Part shown: piece after piece, positions 8,119-15,987 of the stretch
How the letters are laid out: every line of letters starts with the position of its first letter
How positions within the stretch are numbered: the stretch's first letter is position 1
Assembly (NCBI GenBank): GCA_030537465.1
Contig: JAUNMP010000025.1
Coordinates: 1-36,757 of the forward strand
Source of the DNA: a bacterium
GTDB lineage: Bacteria > Verrucomicrobiota > Kiritimatiellia > RFP12 > UBA1067
Direction of reading: 5' to 3'
DNA: 36,757 bases
Translations under genes and position numbers: made by a program
Notes under the pieces: model-generated
The model's database searches: none
Told to the model about the DNA's origin: nothing
Seen by the model: the letters and a program-made list of their open reading frames with translations, nothing else

Positions 8119-8682
8119 ATGTGGAATTATTCTGAAAAGATGATGGACCACTTCCGCAATCCGCGGAATGTCGGCACCATCGACAAACCGGACGGCACGG
8201 CCACCGTTGGCTCGCTCGCCTGTGGCGACGCCCTCACCTTCCAGTTCAAGCTCGACGCCGAGGGCCGCATCGCCGAGGCGAAGTTCCAGACCTTCGGCTG
8301 CGCAAGCGCAATCGCCTCCTCCTCCGCCCTCACCGAAATGGTGATCGGCAAGACCCTTGAAGAGGCCTCCAAGATCACGAACAAGGAGATCGCCGACTAC
8401 CTCGGCGGACTTCCCCCGCAGAAGATGCACTGCTCCGTGATGGGCCGCGAGGCCCTTGAGGCGGCGATCAAGAACTTCAAGACCGGCGAGAACTCCGACC
8501 GCAACCTCGAGGACACGATGCTCTGCACGTGCTACAACGTCTCCGAGAACGAGGTCCGCCGCGTGATCACCGAAAACTCCCTCACCTCCGTCGAGGAGGT
8601 GACGAACTTCACCAAGGCCGGCGGCGGCTGCGGAAAGTGCAAGGAGAAAATCCAGAAGATCCTGGATGAAATCAACGGATAA
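8119..8682 (+). CDS. nifU: NifU-like iron-sulfur cluster scaffold
   Basis: A 187-residue protein that assembles Fe-S clusters and passes them to apoproteins. Residues 1-125 are the IscU/NifU N-terminal domain (MDHFRNPRNVG) with the three cluster ligands Cys35 (ACGD), Cys61 (FGCASA) and Cys105 (HCSVMG). Residues about 133-180 are a BFD-like [2Fe-2S] domain with LCTCYNV and GGGCGKC. The C-terminal NFU domain of Azotobacter-type NifU is absent, as in many anaerobes. No nifS/iscS neighbour is present in the window. AAGGA lies 11 nt upstream of the ATG. The downstream DUF1846 gene may be co-transcribed through a hairpin. Confidence 0.93.
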   Translation: MWNYSEKMMDHFRNPRNVGTIDKPDGTATVGSLACGDALTFQFKLDAEGRIAEAKFQTFGCASAIASSSALTEMVIGKTLEEASKITNKEIADYLGGLPPQKMHCSVMGREALEAAIKNFKTGENSDRNLEDTMLCTCYNVSENEVRRVITENSLTSVEEVTNFTKAGGGCGKCKEKIQKILDEING

Positions 8683-8688
8683 CCGAAC

Positions 8689-8719
8689 TTGAGGATTGGG
8701 CGGGATGCCCAATCCTCAA
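8689..8719. other. Perfect 13-bp hairpin between nifU and the DUF1846 gene
   Basis: TTGAGGATTGGGC (8689-8701), loop GGGAT, GCCCAATCCTCAA (8707-8719). The stem is perfect but has no U-tract, so it is more likely an mRNA processing/stability element, a partial attenuator or a small repeat than a classic terminator. Confidence 0.65.
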
Positions 8720-8740
8720 ATGCTAATTGGGGTCTACAAC

Positions 8741-10258
8741 ATGAAACTCGGTTTTGACAACGAAAAATACCTCTCGGAACAGTCCGAGGAAATCCGCCGC
8801 CGCGCCGAGCGCTTCGGCAAACTCTACCTTGAGTTCGGCGGCAAGCTGATGAACGACTTCCACGCGGCGCGCTGCCTGCCCGGCTACGATCCGAACGTGA
8901 AGTTGCGACTGCTGCAGTCCCTCGGCGACCAGGCGGAGATCCTCATCGCCATCTACTCGGGCGACATCGAGCACAAGAAGATGCGTGCCGACTTCGGCAT
9001 CTCCTACGCCGACGACGCGCTGAAGCTGATCGACGACCTCAAGGGACTCGGCCTGCTCGTGCGCGGAATCGTCATCACGCGCTATGCGGGGCAGCCCGCG
9101 GCGCTTCAGTTCCGCCAGCGGCTCGAGAACCGCGGCATCAACGTGTGGTTCCACTACGTGACGCAGGGCTACCCGGCCGACGTTGCGACGATCGTCTCGG
9201 ACAACGGCTACGGCAAGAACGACTACGTCCCCACGGAGCGTCCGATCGTCGTCGTCACGGCCCCAGGTCCGGGTTCGGGCAAGTTCGCCACCTGCCTCTC
9301 TCAGATCTACCACGAATCCCGTCAGGGACGCAAGGCCGGCTACTCGAAGTTCGAGTCGTTCCCCGTGTGGAACATGCCGCTCGAACACCCGCTCAACGTC
9401 GCCTATGAGGCCGCCACCATCGACCTCAAGGACTTCAATATGATCGACCCGTACCACCTGCAGGCGTACGGAAAGACGACCGTGAACTACAACCGCGACG
9501 TCGAGGCCTATCCCCTTCTCCGCGCCATCTGGGAAAAGATGACCGACGGCGAGTGCCCCTACAAGTCCCCCACGGACATGGGAGTGAACCGCATCGGCTT
9601 CGGCATCATCGACGACGACGTCGTGCAGGAGGCCTCCAAGCAGGAGGTCATCCGCCGCAACCTGCGCTATCTCTGCGACTTCGCGATGGGCCTCACGGAC
9701 CGCGACTCCGTCGCCCGCGTGGACGCGCTCATGCACAAGCTCGACCTCAAGAACGAGGACCGCATCCCCGTCGAAGCCGCGCGCCTGGCCGTCCAGGACG
9801 CCAAAGAGGCCAGCAAGGGCAAGGCCGGCGGCTCCGTCGTCTCGGGCGCCGCCATCCAGCTGAAGGACGGTCGCATCGTCACGGGCCACAACTCGGACGA
9901 ACTGCATGCCACCTCCGCCATGGTGCTCAACGCCGTCAAGCTGCTCGCCGGCATTCCAAACCAGATCCACCTCATCGCCCCGAACATCATCCAGTCCATC
10001 GCGCACATGAAACGCGACATTCTCAAGGGCGGCTACACTTCCCTCAATCTCGACGAGGCGCTGATCGGTCTCGCGATCTCCTGCACCACGAACCCCGCCG
10101 CGGCCATCGCCACGGAGAAGCTCGCCGAACTGCGCGGCTGCGAAGTGCACCTCACGCACATCGCGCCCCCCGGTGACCAGGCCGGTCTCCGCCGCCTTGG
10201 GATCCGCTTCACAAGCGACCCGTACTTCGCGACGAAGGCGCTCTTCGCCGGGCAGTAA
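8741..10258 (+). CDS. DUF1846 (UPF0371) family protein
   Basis: The 505-residue product matches the conserved DUF1846 family in length and sequence pattern: GFDNEKYLSEQSEEI at the N terminus, KLYLEFGGKLMNDFHAARCL, YSGDIEHKKMRADFGISY and the P-loop-like segment TAPGPGSGKFATCLSQ in the middle. Nucleotide binding is therefore plausible, but the family's biochemical role is not established to my knowledge. The start at 8741 matches the family N terminus; a longer frame would run into the hairpin at 8689-8719. It follows nifU and is closed by strong terminators. Confidence 0.88.
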   Translation: MKLGFDNEKYLSEQSEEIRRRAERFGKLYLEFGGKLMNDFHAARCLPGYDPNVKLRLLQSLGDQAEILIAIYSGDIEHKKMRADFGISYADDALKLIDDLKGLGLLVRGIVITRYAGQPAALQFRQRLENRGINVWFHYVTQGYPADVATIVSDNGYGKNDYVPTERPIVVVTAPGPGSGKFATCLSQIYHESRQGRKAGYSKFESFPVWNMPLEHPLNVAYEAATIDLKDFNMIDPYHLQAYGKTTVNYNRDVEAYPLLRAIWEKMTDGECPYKSPTDMGVNRIGFGIIDDDVVQEASKQEVIRRNLRYLCDFAMGLTDRDSVARVDALMHKLDLKNEDRIPVEAARLAVQDAKEASKGKAGGSVVSGAAIQLKDGRIVTGHNSDELHATSAMVLNAVKLLAGIPNQIHLIAPNIIQSIAHMKRDILKGGYTSLNLDEALIGLAISCTTNPAAAIATEKLAELRGCEVHLTHIAPPGDQAGLRRLGIRFTSDPYFATKALFAGQ

Positions 10259-10263
10259 CAATG

Positions 10264-10294
10264 AAGAAAGACAGCCTTGATGGCTGTCTTTCTT
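10264..10294. terminator. Bidirectional hairpin terminator
   Basis: AAGAAAGACAGCC (10264-10276), loop TTGAT, GGCTGTCTTTCTT (10282-10294). The 13-bp stem is perfect and has T-rich flanks on both strands. It lies between the convergent DUF1846 and SirC-HemA genes and can serve both. Confidence 0.75.
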
Positions 10295-10304
10295 TACCAT
10301 GAGG

Positions 10305-10335
10305 GCCGGTCACTCCGTGGCCGGCTTCTCTTTTT
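10305..10335 (+). terminator. Rho-independent terminator
   Basis: GCCGGTCAC pairs with GTGGCCGGC (10305-10325, one G-T wobble, 3-nt loop), followed by TTCTCTTTTT. This is a second, back-up terminator for the plus-strand nifU/DUF1846 unit. It ends 2 nt before the stop of the convergent gene. Confidence 0.7.
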
Positions 10336-10336
10336 G

Positions 10337-11791
10337 TCAGAGCATCGCTCTGTATTCGCTGCGGATGACGTCGTCGGCCTTCGCCAGCACCTCGTTGAGC
10401 GTACCCGTCTTGACGCGATGCCAAAGCTTGAGGTCATCGAGATCGGCAACGTTCACGCCATGTCCCCAGTCATCGTAGAACGGATCAATGTTGCGCGGCA
10501 CTCCCAGATCCACGAAGAGGACATTGCGGTCGGCCACGGCGACGCACATTCCCTGGGTCACGACGGGCCGGGAGGCGTCAACGGCGCTGAGCACGATGTC
10601 GGCCGTCTTCAGCACATCGGGTAGCCGCTCGAGCTGTTCAACGGCAATCGGACGCCCATACGAGGCAACCTCGGGCACATTGACGTGGTAGACCCACGTG
10701 AGCGCCACGTCCGTACGGCAGAGGGCCTCCACGGCGCCGCGTCCCACCATGCCGGTTCCCACAACGACGACATGCGTCTTCGCGTCGAGACCGCCATGCA
10801 CACTCAGATAGCGCACGGCCACCTGGTCGATCTCCGCGACGCGGAGCATGCCCTCGACCTCGTGGCGCACGGCCTTCGAGACGCGGAGGACCTCCGCGCC
10901 CGTGAAGTGAATCGCCCCCGCACTCCAGCCGTTGGACTCAGCCTCGGCAAGAGCATCCTTCACCTGGGAGACGATGTGGAACTCTCCCAGCAGGGAGGAC
11001 TCGAGTCCGCTCGTCACGCGCGTCAGATGCCGAAAGGCCTCAAAACCACGCAGCTCGAAGCGTTCCTCGGGCAGAAGACGATCAAACCCCGTGAGACGGC
11101 GCAATACGGCGGCGACGCCCGGATCGCGAGAGACAACGGCAACCAGCTCAACGCGGTTGCAGGTGTTGAGAATGAAGAACTCGCGGACCCCACGCACGTG
11201 CTTGAGCAGCGCACCGAGTTCGGCGCGTTCGACGGACGGCAGATGATAGGGTGCTCGCTTGCGGCTCGGCAGCAGAGCATCGCTCGTGCCCATCACGAGC
11301 AGATCGAGGTCATGCCCCTCACCCAGCATCGCGACAATCTCGTTCTTGACGTCACGTGCCTCCTTGCAGCTCTGTCCGCTTGTGGAGACAGCCACCACGA
11401 GATCGCCAAGACGAGCCGTTGCCGGCGTCGTGAAGTCTCCGTCACTCCAGTTCATGTCCGAGCAACAGCAGGGAATGCGCACCTCGCGCGCCTCATCGAG
11501 GATTGCGCGGTTGATGTGCTTGTCGTCCGTACAGGCGAAAACAAGCAGATGCCCGGCCACGTCACCGGACCGATAGTCGCGTCGGGTCCAGAGGATGCGC
11601 CCCTCCTCGGCGAGCACCTTCAGTTCATCGACCGCATCCGGACACACCAACTCGACCTTCGCCCCCGCCTCCAGTAGCGACTTCGTCTTGCGACGACCGA
11701 CCTGTCCACCACCGACGACCAGAACCTTCCGGTCGTCGATGATCAGATTCAAAGGAATCGTCTTCCTGACTGGACGCCCTTCGCGACGCAT
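10337..11791 (-). CDS. hemA: Fused siroheme synthase N-terminal domain (SirC/Met8-like) and glutamyl-tRNA reductase
   Basis: The 484-residue product joins two tetrapyrrole enzymes. Residues about 12-155 are a precorrin-2 dehydrogenase domain (VLVVGGGQVGRRKTKSLL NAD site; SDMNWSDGDFTTPATARLGD). From about 162 it is HemA: FILNTCNRVEL with catalytic Cys211, SGLESSLLGEFHIVSQVKDA, the NADPH site VVVVGTGMVGRG and DLGVPRNIDP. HemA reduces glutamyl-tRNA to glutamate-1-semialdehyde; SirC oxidises precorrin-2 toward siroheme. The protein stops about 50 residues after DLGVPRNIDP, so most of the usual C-terminal dimerisation domain is missing. ATG 11791 overlaps the queF stop by one base. No other haem genes are present in the window. 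Confidence 0.9.
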   Translation of the reverse strand: MRREGRPVRKTIPLNLIIDDRKVLVVGGGQVGRRKTKSLLEAGAKVELVCPDAVDELKVLAEEGRILWTRRDYRSGDVAGHLLVFACTDDKHINRAILDEAREVRIPCCCSDMNWSDGDFTTPATARLGDLVVAVSTSGQSCKEARDVKNEIVAMLGEGHDLDLLVMGTSDALLPSRKRAPYHLPSVERAELGALLKHVRGVREFFILNTCNRVELVAVVSRDPGVAAVLRRLTGFDRLLPEERFELRGFEAFRHLTRVTSGLESSLLGEFHIVSQVKDALAEAESNGWSAGAIHFTGAEVLRVSKAVRHEVEGMLRVAEIDQVAVRYLSVHGGLDAKTHVVVVGTGMVGRGAVEALCRTDVALTWVYHVNVPEVASYGRPIAVEQLERLPDVLKTADIVLSAVDASRPVVTQGMCVAVADRNVLFVDLGVPRNIDPFYDDWGHGVNVADLDDLKLWHRVKTGTLNEVLAKADDVIRSEYRAML

Positions 11792-12255
11792 CAGTCCCGC
11801 ACCCCGTTCCAGTTCTCGAAGCGCCTCTGCGCAAGCGCCTTGTATTTCGCGCCCACGCCACCGTTCACGTACGGATCGATGGAGATTCCGCCGCGCGCGG
11901 CAAACTTGCCGTAGACCTCCATGTATTTCGGCTTCAGCAGCTTCACAAGATCATTGTAGATCACATTGACGACATCCTCGTGGAAATCGCCATGATTACG
12001 GAATCCGAAGAGATAGAGCTTGAGCGACTTGGACTCGACCAGCCTCTTCGCGGGAATGTAGCGGATCGTGAGCGTCGCGAAGTCCGGTTGCCCCGTCTTG
12101 GGACAGAGCGTTGTGAACTCGGGACAGGTGAACGTCACCCAGTAGTCGCGATCGGGATGCTTGTTGTCGAACGCATCCAGCATTGACGGATCGTAGTCCG
12201 CCGTCGCCTTCACGGTTTTGCCCAATGCCTTCAGAGTTCCCAAATCTTCTCTCAT
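11791..12255 (-). CDS. queF: NADPH-dependent 7-cyano-7-deazaguanine reductase
   Basis: Reduces preQ0 to preQ1 in the queuosine tRNA-modification pathway. At 154 residues it is the short, unimodular type. The catalytic Cys51 is in [13 protein letters not shown], the NADPH-binding motif ESKSLK is at 74-79, and [10 protein letters not shown] carries the conserved His/Asp/Glu cluster. It starts 4 nt after the ABC ATPase stop and overlaps the hemA start by one base, so it sits inside a tight operon. Confidence 0.95.
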   Translation of the reverse strand: MREDLGTLKALGKTVKATADYDPSMLDAFDNKHPDRDYWVTFTCPEFTTLCPKTGQPDFATLTIRYIPAKRLVESKSLKLYLFGFRNHGDFHEDVVNVIYNDLVKLLKPKYMEVYGKFAARGGISIDPYVNGGVGAKYKALAQRRFENWNGVRD

Positions 12256-12259
12256 GTCA

Positions 12260-13306
12260 TCAATCCTTGAAATAAACGGCCGTCTCCATGTCCGGCACCA
12301 TCAGGACGCGTTCGCCGTGCCGCACGGATGCATCGCCCGGCACTCGGGCGATCATCGGCGTCTTCCGCTGGTCCAGTACGGCGTGCACGATTGTCTCCGC
12401 CCCCAGAGGCTCGACGAGGTCCACCGTGGCAGGCAGTCCCTTCACGGCCACCGTTCCGTCCCTCAACGCCTTCAAATCTCCCCACTCACCCTTCTCAACC
12501 TTCACATGCTCCGGCCGGACACCGACAGTCCGACCGAGATCGAGGATGCCAGGCGGCAGCAGGTTCATCGGCGGCGTGCCAATGAAGGAGGCGACGAAGC
12601 GGTTCGCGGGATGGTTGTAGACCTCGAGCGGCGCGGCGGCCTGCTGGATTTTTCCGCCGCTCATCACGACGATGCGCTCGCCCATCGTCATCGCCTCGAC
12701 CTGGTCATGCGTGACGTAGATCATCGTCGCCCCGAGACGGTGGTGCAAGCGCACGATCTCGGCACGCATCTCGACGCGCATCTTGGCATCGAGGTTGGAG
12801 AGCGGCTCATCGAAGAGAAAGACGGCGGGCTCACGGACGATCGCACGGCCGAGGGCGACGCGCTGGCGCTGTCCGCCCGAAAGAGCCTTCGGTAGACGGT
12901 CAAGATAGGCGGTAAGCCCCAATGTCTCGGCGGTCTCGTCAACGCGACGCGCAATCTCGTCCTTGGGCACATGGCGAAGCTTGAGCGCAAAGCTCATGTT
13001 CTCGCGCACCGTCATGTGCGGGTAGAGGGCGTAGTTCTGGAAGACCATCGCAATGTCACGGTCCTTCGGTGGAAGATTGGTGACGTCGCGTCCGCCGATG
13101 GAGATGGAGCCCCCCGTCGGAAGCTCGAGACCGGCCACCATGCGCAGCGTCGTCGACTTTCCGCAGCCAGATGGTCCCACCAGCACCAAGAACTCGCCTG
13201 GGGCCACGTCGAGCGTAAAATCATCCACCGCGGGCATCTGTCCCGCGGCGTAGACCTTCTCGACGTGACGGAAGGAGACCCCCGCCTTCTCACCTGTAAT
13301 CGCCAT
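12260..13306 (-). CDS. MalK/UgpC/MsmX-type ABC transporter ATPase
   Basis: The 348-residue product is an ATPase of the CUT1 sugar-importer class: Walker [10 protein letters not shown] (44-52), Q-loop [12 protein letters not shown], signature LSGGQ (142-146), Walker B VFLFDEP (162-168), switch His in YVTHDQ, then a C-terminal TOBE/OB domain (VGVRPEHV). No permease or binding-protein gene lies nearby, so it may serve several importers, as MsmX does, or have a distant partner. An extended -10 (TGGTAGAAT) ends 6 nt before ATG 13306, so the mRNA may be leaderless or read through from DUF-like/lemA upstream. Confidence 0.93.
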   Translation of the reverse strand: MAITGEKAGVSFRHVEKVYAAGQMPAVDDFTLDVAPGEFLVLVGPSGCGKSTTLRMVAGLELPTGGSISIGGRDVTNLPPKDRDIAMVFQNYALYPHMTVRENMSFALKLRHVPKDEIARRVDETAETLGLTAYLDRLPKALSGGQRQRVALGRAIVREPAVFLFDEPLSNLDAKMRVEMRAEIVRLHHRLGATMIYVTHDQVEAMTMGERIVVMSGGKIQQAAAPLEVYNHPANRFVASFIGTPPMNLLPPGILDLGRTVGVRPEHVKVEKGEWGDLKALRDGTVAVKGLPATVDLVEPLGAETIVHAVLDQRKTPMIARVPGDASVRHGERVLMVPDMETAVYFKD

Positions 13307-13312
13307 GCGGAT

Positions 13313-13321
13313 ATTCTACCA
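13313..13321 (-). promoter_or_regulatory. Extended -10 promoter of the ABC ATPase-queF-hemA unit
   Basis: Minus-strand TGGTAGAAT ends 6 nt before ATG 13306, implying a transcript that starts close to or at the start codon. TTGACG at 13333-13338 is too close for a standard spacer to TAGAAT (14 bp), but fits the shifted hexamer GAATAT with 16 bp. Confidence 0.45.
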
Positions 13322-13334
13322 TAATCTCCGCGCG

Positions 13335-15059
13335 TCAAACACCCCGCGGAACGAGATACGAGTAGATTAAACGACGGTAGGCCGCGTTGCCGGCATTCCG
13401 GTAGCAGTCGGCGAATCGTTCCTTTGGAGACTCCCCCTCGGAAACATACATCTCGCTCGTGCGCTGAATCGGCATATACTCAATCCATTCGACGGGAACG
13501 TCGTGCCAGTGGCCGTCGCCGCCGTGGACACTGACGTAGTCGACACGACTGACGCCGCGGAAGCCATGCGCGGTCACCGCCACACGACTGACCCCGTCCT
13601 CGTCACGCGCAAGCACCCGCGTTTTCAGGATGTTCTCCGTGATGCAGTCAGGATGCCTGAACCGTTCGTCTCCATAGTAGTTGGCCAGGGACTCCTGTTC
13701 CCAGAAGGAGGATCGCTCGGAGGGGAGCACGCCCTTCCAGATGTCCTCGTGCATGCGCGTCTGCTGATAGAGCGGAATCGCCAGCAGCGGAGCTAGCGCG
13801 AAGTAGACGTCTTTGAAATACTGTTCGTTGAAGGACTGGAACGTCTGGCTCGCACGATCGTAATCAAAGTCCTGAAACCGTTCGGGGTCGGTATCGAGAA
13901 CGGACTCGTCAAGATGCGTCGCGGTCAACAGATTGAGTTTGTGGTCCTTTCGGAACGTGAAATCGTCACCATAGCCGACCTTATGATCCTGAAGCAGGGC
14001 AAGCATCTGCAGCTGCGCCACGGGTGTGAAGAGCAGACGGAATTCGACCTCGTTGTTGCGATTCGGCGTGTGGAACCAAGTCTCGAACTCGTGATTGCCC
14101 ATCAGCGTGAAGTTGGAGCTGTCCTCAAGATTGCGGGAAAAGGCCTCTAGTTTGCGCAGACGCCGCCATTTCCGCCAACGCTCGATGAGTCCACCTCCTT
14201 CACTGGAGAAGCCAGATGGTTCGCGCGAGAACTTCAAGTTCGGCGCGGCATCATTTCCGTAGATCAGGAGCTTGTGCTTCGAATAGACGGGGATAGGCTT
14301 CTCCACCTGCGCATGGAGTGTCTCTGAGCGCGTGACATAGTGACCATCTCCGTCGGAATCCTCCTCCCATTCCTCCCACTCAATATCCAAAACACCGTCA
14401 TAGGTCTCCGTCCCCCAATCTTGGTCCAGATACTCGCCGAAGAGGAACGGGTTGCCGTTGATGACGCCCGACTGGGCGAAAAGAATCGACTTGCCCTCGT
14501 TGAACCGATCGCTCCAACCATAGAGTCGACGCAGATCTTCAAGGCGTCGCGATGTGAAATAGGGATCAAAGGCCAGTCGCGGAACGGTCTGCTCAATCAA
14601 ACGCGTCGTGATATCCCATGTATAGAGGCGATTGAGCGGCGCCATCTGCTTCCAGGCCGTGTCCGTTTCGCGCCGAATGCGTTCCCGCAGCGTCCCAATC
14701 AGGCGTAAAGCCCGAAAGAAAGACGGAATCAACGCGCCCCCCAGCAGAAGCCCCGCAAGGCATCCAAATAACCAGGAAATGCGATTCGGGTTCCCCTCGA
14801 GCAGAAAGAAGACGACAAGACAAGCCAGCGCAGCCAGGAAGAACAATGCCACGCCCAATCCCAACAGGGTCTTCTTTCCAGATGCGGACTCGACCTTTCG
14901 CTCAAGCGCGTGGATCAACTCAATCAGCCGACGATTCGCCGCGACGTCGATACCGGACGCCGTCGTCAGCTCCTTGAACTTCGCACGCGTCAACGCGGCG
15001 AACTTCGCCTTGAAGTCGTCCCGATAGCGCGCCAGAGGCTCGTAGACGTCCTCGATCAT
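13335..15059 (-). CDS. Membrane protein partner of LemA, family not recognised
   Basis: A 574-residue protein. Residues about 64-87 and 93-113 form two hydrophobic membrane segments, preceded by a helical N terminus and followed by a large soluble region of about 450 residues. In that region I see SGVINGNPFLFGEYLDQ, an acidic WEEWEEDSDGDG stretch and GNHEFETWFHTPNRNNEVEFRLLFTP. Proteins with this two-helix plus beta-rich layout often sit beside lemA in bacteria, and here the gene begins 23 nt after lemA ends, so a joint role at the membrane is likely. No catalytic motif is recognised. MIEDVYEPL is taken as the start because it directly follows lemA. Confidence 0.7.
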   Translation of the reverse strand: MIEDVYEPLARYRDDFKAKFAALTRAKFKELTTASGIDVAANRRLIELIHALERKVESASGKKTLLGLGVALFFLAALACLVVFFLLEGNPNRISWLFGCLAGLLLGGALIPSFFRALRLIGTLRERIRRETDTAWKQMAPLNRLYTWDITTRLIEQTVPRLAFDPYFTSRRLEDLRRLYGWSDRFNEGKSILFAQSGVINGNPFLFGEYLDQDWGTETYDGVLDIEWEEWEEDSDGDGHYVTRSETLHAQVEKPIPVYSKHKLLIYGNDAAPNLKFSREPSGFSSEGGGLIERWRKWRRLRKLEAFSRNLEDSSNFTLMGNHEFETWFHTPNRNNEVEFRLLFTPVAQLQMLALLQDHKVGYGDDFTFRKDHKLNLLTATHLDESVLDTDPERFQDFDYDRASQTFQSFNEQYFKDVYFALAPLLAIPLYQQTRMHEDIWKGVLPSERSSFWEQESLANYYGDERFRHPDCITENILKTRVLARDEDGVSRVAVTAHGFRGVSRVDYVSVHGGDGHWHDVPVEWIEYMPIQRTSEMYVSEGESPKERFADCYRNAGNAAYRRLIYSYLVPRGV

Positions 15060-15082
15060 CGGTCAAAGAGGCGCCCGGGCAA

Positions 15083-15742
15083 TCAGGCGAAGAATGCCTG
15101 ACGCGCGGCTTTCTTGGTTTCGGCGGACGCCGAAAAGGGAATGCGCGTGGTGTATCCGGCCCGGGCCGCGACAATCTGCTTCGTCGGCCAGTCGTAGACG
15201 TCGGCGTTCCACTGATTCACCGTGTCGTTGTAGAGCGCGCGGGCCGCGGTGATCTCCTTCTGGAGATAGGCATTCTGCTGCATGGCGTCCGCGATCGCGG
15301 CATGGGCCTTCAGATCGGGGTAGGCCTCGACCTGCGGGAAGAGGCGCCCGAAGGCACCGTCGAGCTGGTTCTGCACCTCGTTGCGCTCCATCCGCGCACC
15401 ACCGCGGAATGCGGCCACGGCCTTCATCACGTCCTTGTCGAGATCCACGGCCTTCGAGACGAGCTGTGCCACGTTCTGCAGAATCTGCACGCGCTGCTCG
15501 AGGTAGTTGTCGATGGTCGAAGCATCCGACTGCAGCTTCTGCTGAAGTTTCCTGAAATAGTTCCGGGCATTGATCTTCATAAAGAGGAAGATGATGCCGG
15601 GAATGATACCACAGACCCACAGCAGCACCTCGAACAAGGTCGAGCCCCAGCCCACAGTCACCTTGAGCTGCTTCTCGATCACATTCACGTCGCGTCCCGC
15701 AGGATTGACGTTATCCGTCATTTCATCAAGTTCATTCGCCAT
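15083..15742 (-). CDS. lemA: LemA family protein
   Basis: A 219-residue membrane-anchored helical protein. One hydrophobic segment lies at about residues 34-55 (STLFEVLLWVCGIIPGIIFL). The LemA core follows: NYFRKLQQKL, EQRVQILQNVAQLVSKAVD, FPQVEAYPDLKA and ARALYNDTVNQWN. LemA proteins have a transmembrane helix and a long helical bundle; their biochemical role is not settled. ATG 15742 has AGGAGGG 6 nt upstream. It heads the minus-strand run that includes its membrane partner. Confidence 0.92.
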   Translation of the reverse strand: MANELDEMTDNVNPAGRDVNVIEKQLKVTVGWGSTLFEVLLWVCGIIPGIIFLFMKINARNYFRKLQQKLQSDASTIDNYLEQRVQILQNVAQLVSKAVDLDKDVMKAVAAFRGGARMERNEVQNQLDGAFGRLFPQVEAYPDLKAHAAIADAMQQNAYLQKEITAARALYNDTVNQWNADVYDWPTKQIVAARAGYTTRIPFSASAETKKAARQAFFA

Positions 15743-15768
15743 TTCAACCCTCCTTTGAAGAGGTCAGT

Positions 15769-15777
15769 ATTTTACCA
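15769..15777 (-). promoter_or_regulatory. Extended -10 promoter of lemA
   Basis: Minus-strand TGGTAAAAT lies 26 nt before the lemA ATG. It is divergent from the tRNA promoter at 15788-15816. Confidence 0.5.
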
Positions 15778-15787
15778 CAAATTCCGA

Positions 15788-15816
15788 TTGCCATGGGAGA
15801 AGGAAAATTGTATACT
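15788..15816 (+). promoter_or_regulatory. Promoter of tRNA-Ser
   Basis: TTGCCA (15788-15793), a 17-bp spacer, then TATACT (15811-15816). The 5' end of the tRNA is 20 nt downstream. Confidence 0.65.
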
Positions 15817-15835
15817 ATCACCACTTTTTCCGCCT

Positions 15836-15925
15836 GGAAGGGTGTCCGAGTGGTCGATGGTGCAACCTTGGAAAGGTTGTGTAGGCGCAAGTCTACCGGG
15901 GGTTCGAATCCCCCCCCTTCCGCCA
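15836..15925 (+). tRNA. tRNA-Ser(GGA)
   Basis: The acceptor stem GGAAGGG (15836-15842) pairs with CCCTTCC (15915-15921), with discriminator G and an encoded CCA (15923-15925). The anticodon stem-loop CAACC-TTGGAAA-GGTTG gives anticodon GGA. A long variable arm and the T arm GGGGG-TTCGAAT-CCCCC complete a class II serine tRNA. The gene sits exactly at the compositional border between the chromosome and the chaperone-GTPase island, making it a likely integration site. Confidence 0.96.
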
Positions 15926-15941
15926 ACGCGGGAAACAGCAG

Positions 15942-15967
15942 AAAAGCCGCTTGCCGAAGTTAAGCGG
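15942..15967 (-). terminator. Possible terminator of the island operon
   Basis: On the minus strand, CCGCTT-AACTTCGGC-AAGCGG (15947-15967) is followed by CTTTTCTG. The 6-bp stem is short, but it is placed 20 nt after the last island stop codon and before the tRNA. Confidence 0.45.
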
Positions 15968-15987
15968 TTATTAACCAACATTTCCAT

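Noticed and set aside
8723..10300. 525-residue minus-strand frame opposite the DUF1846 gene
   Set aside because: Shadow of a conserved family protein. It also runs through the terminator hairpin at 10264-10294.
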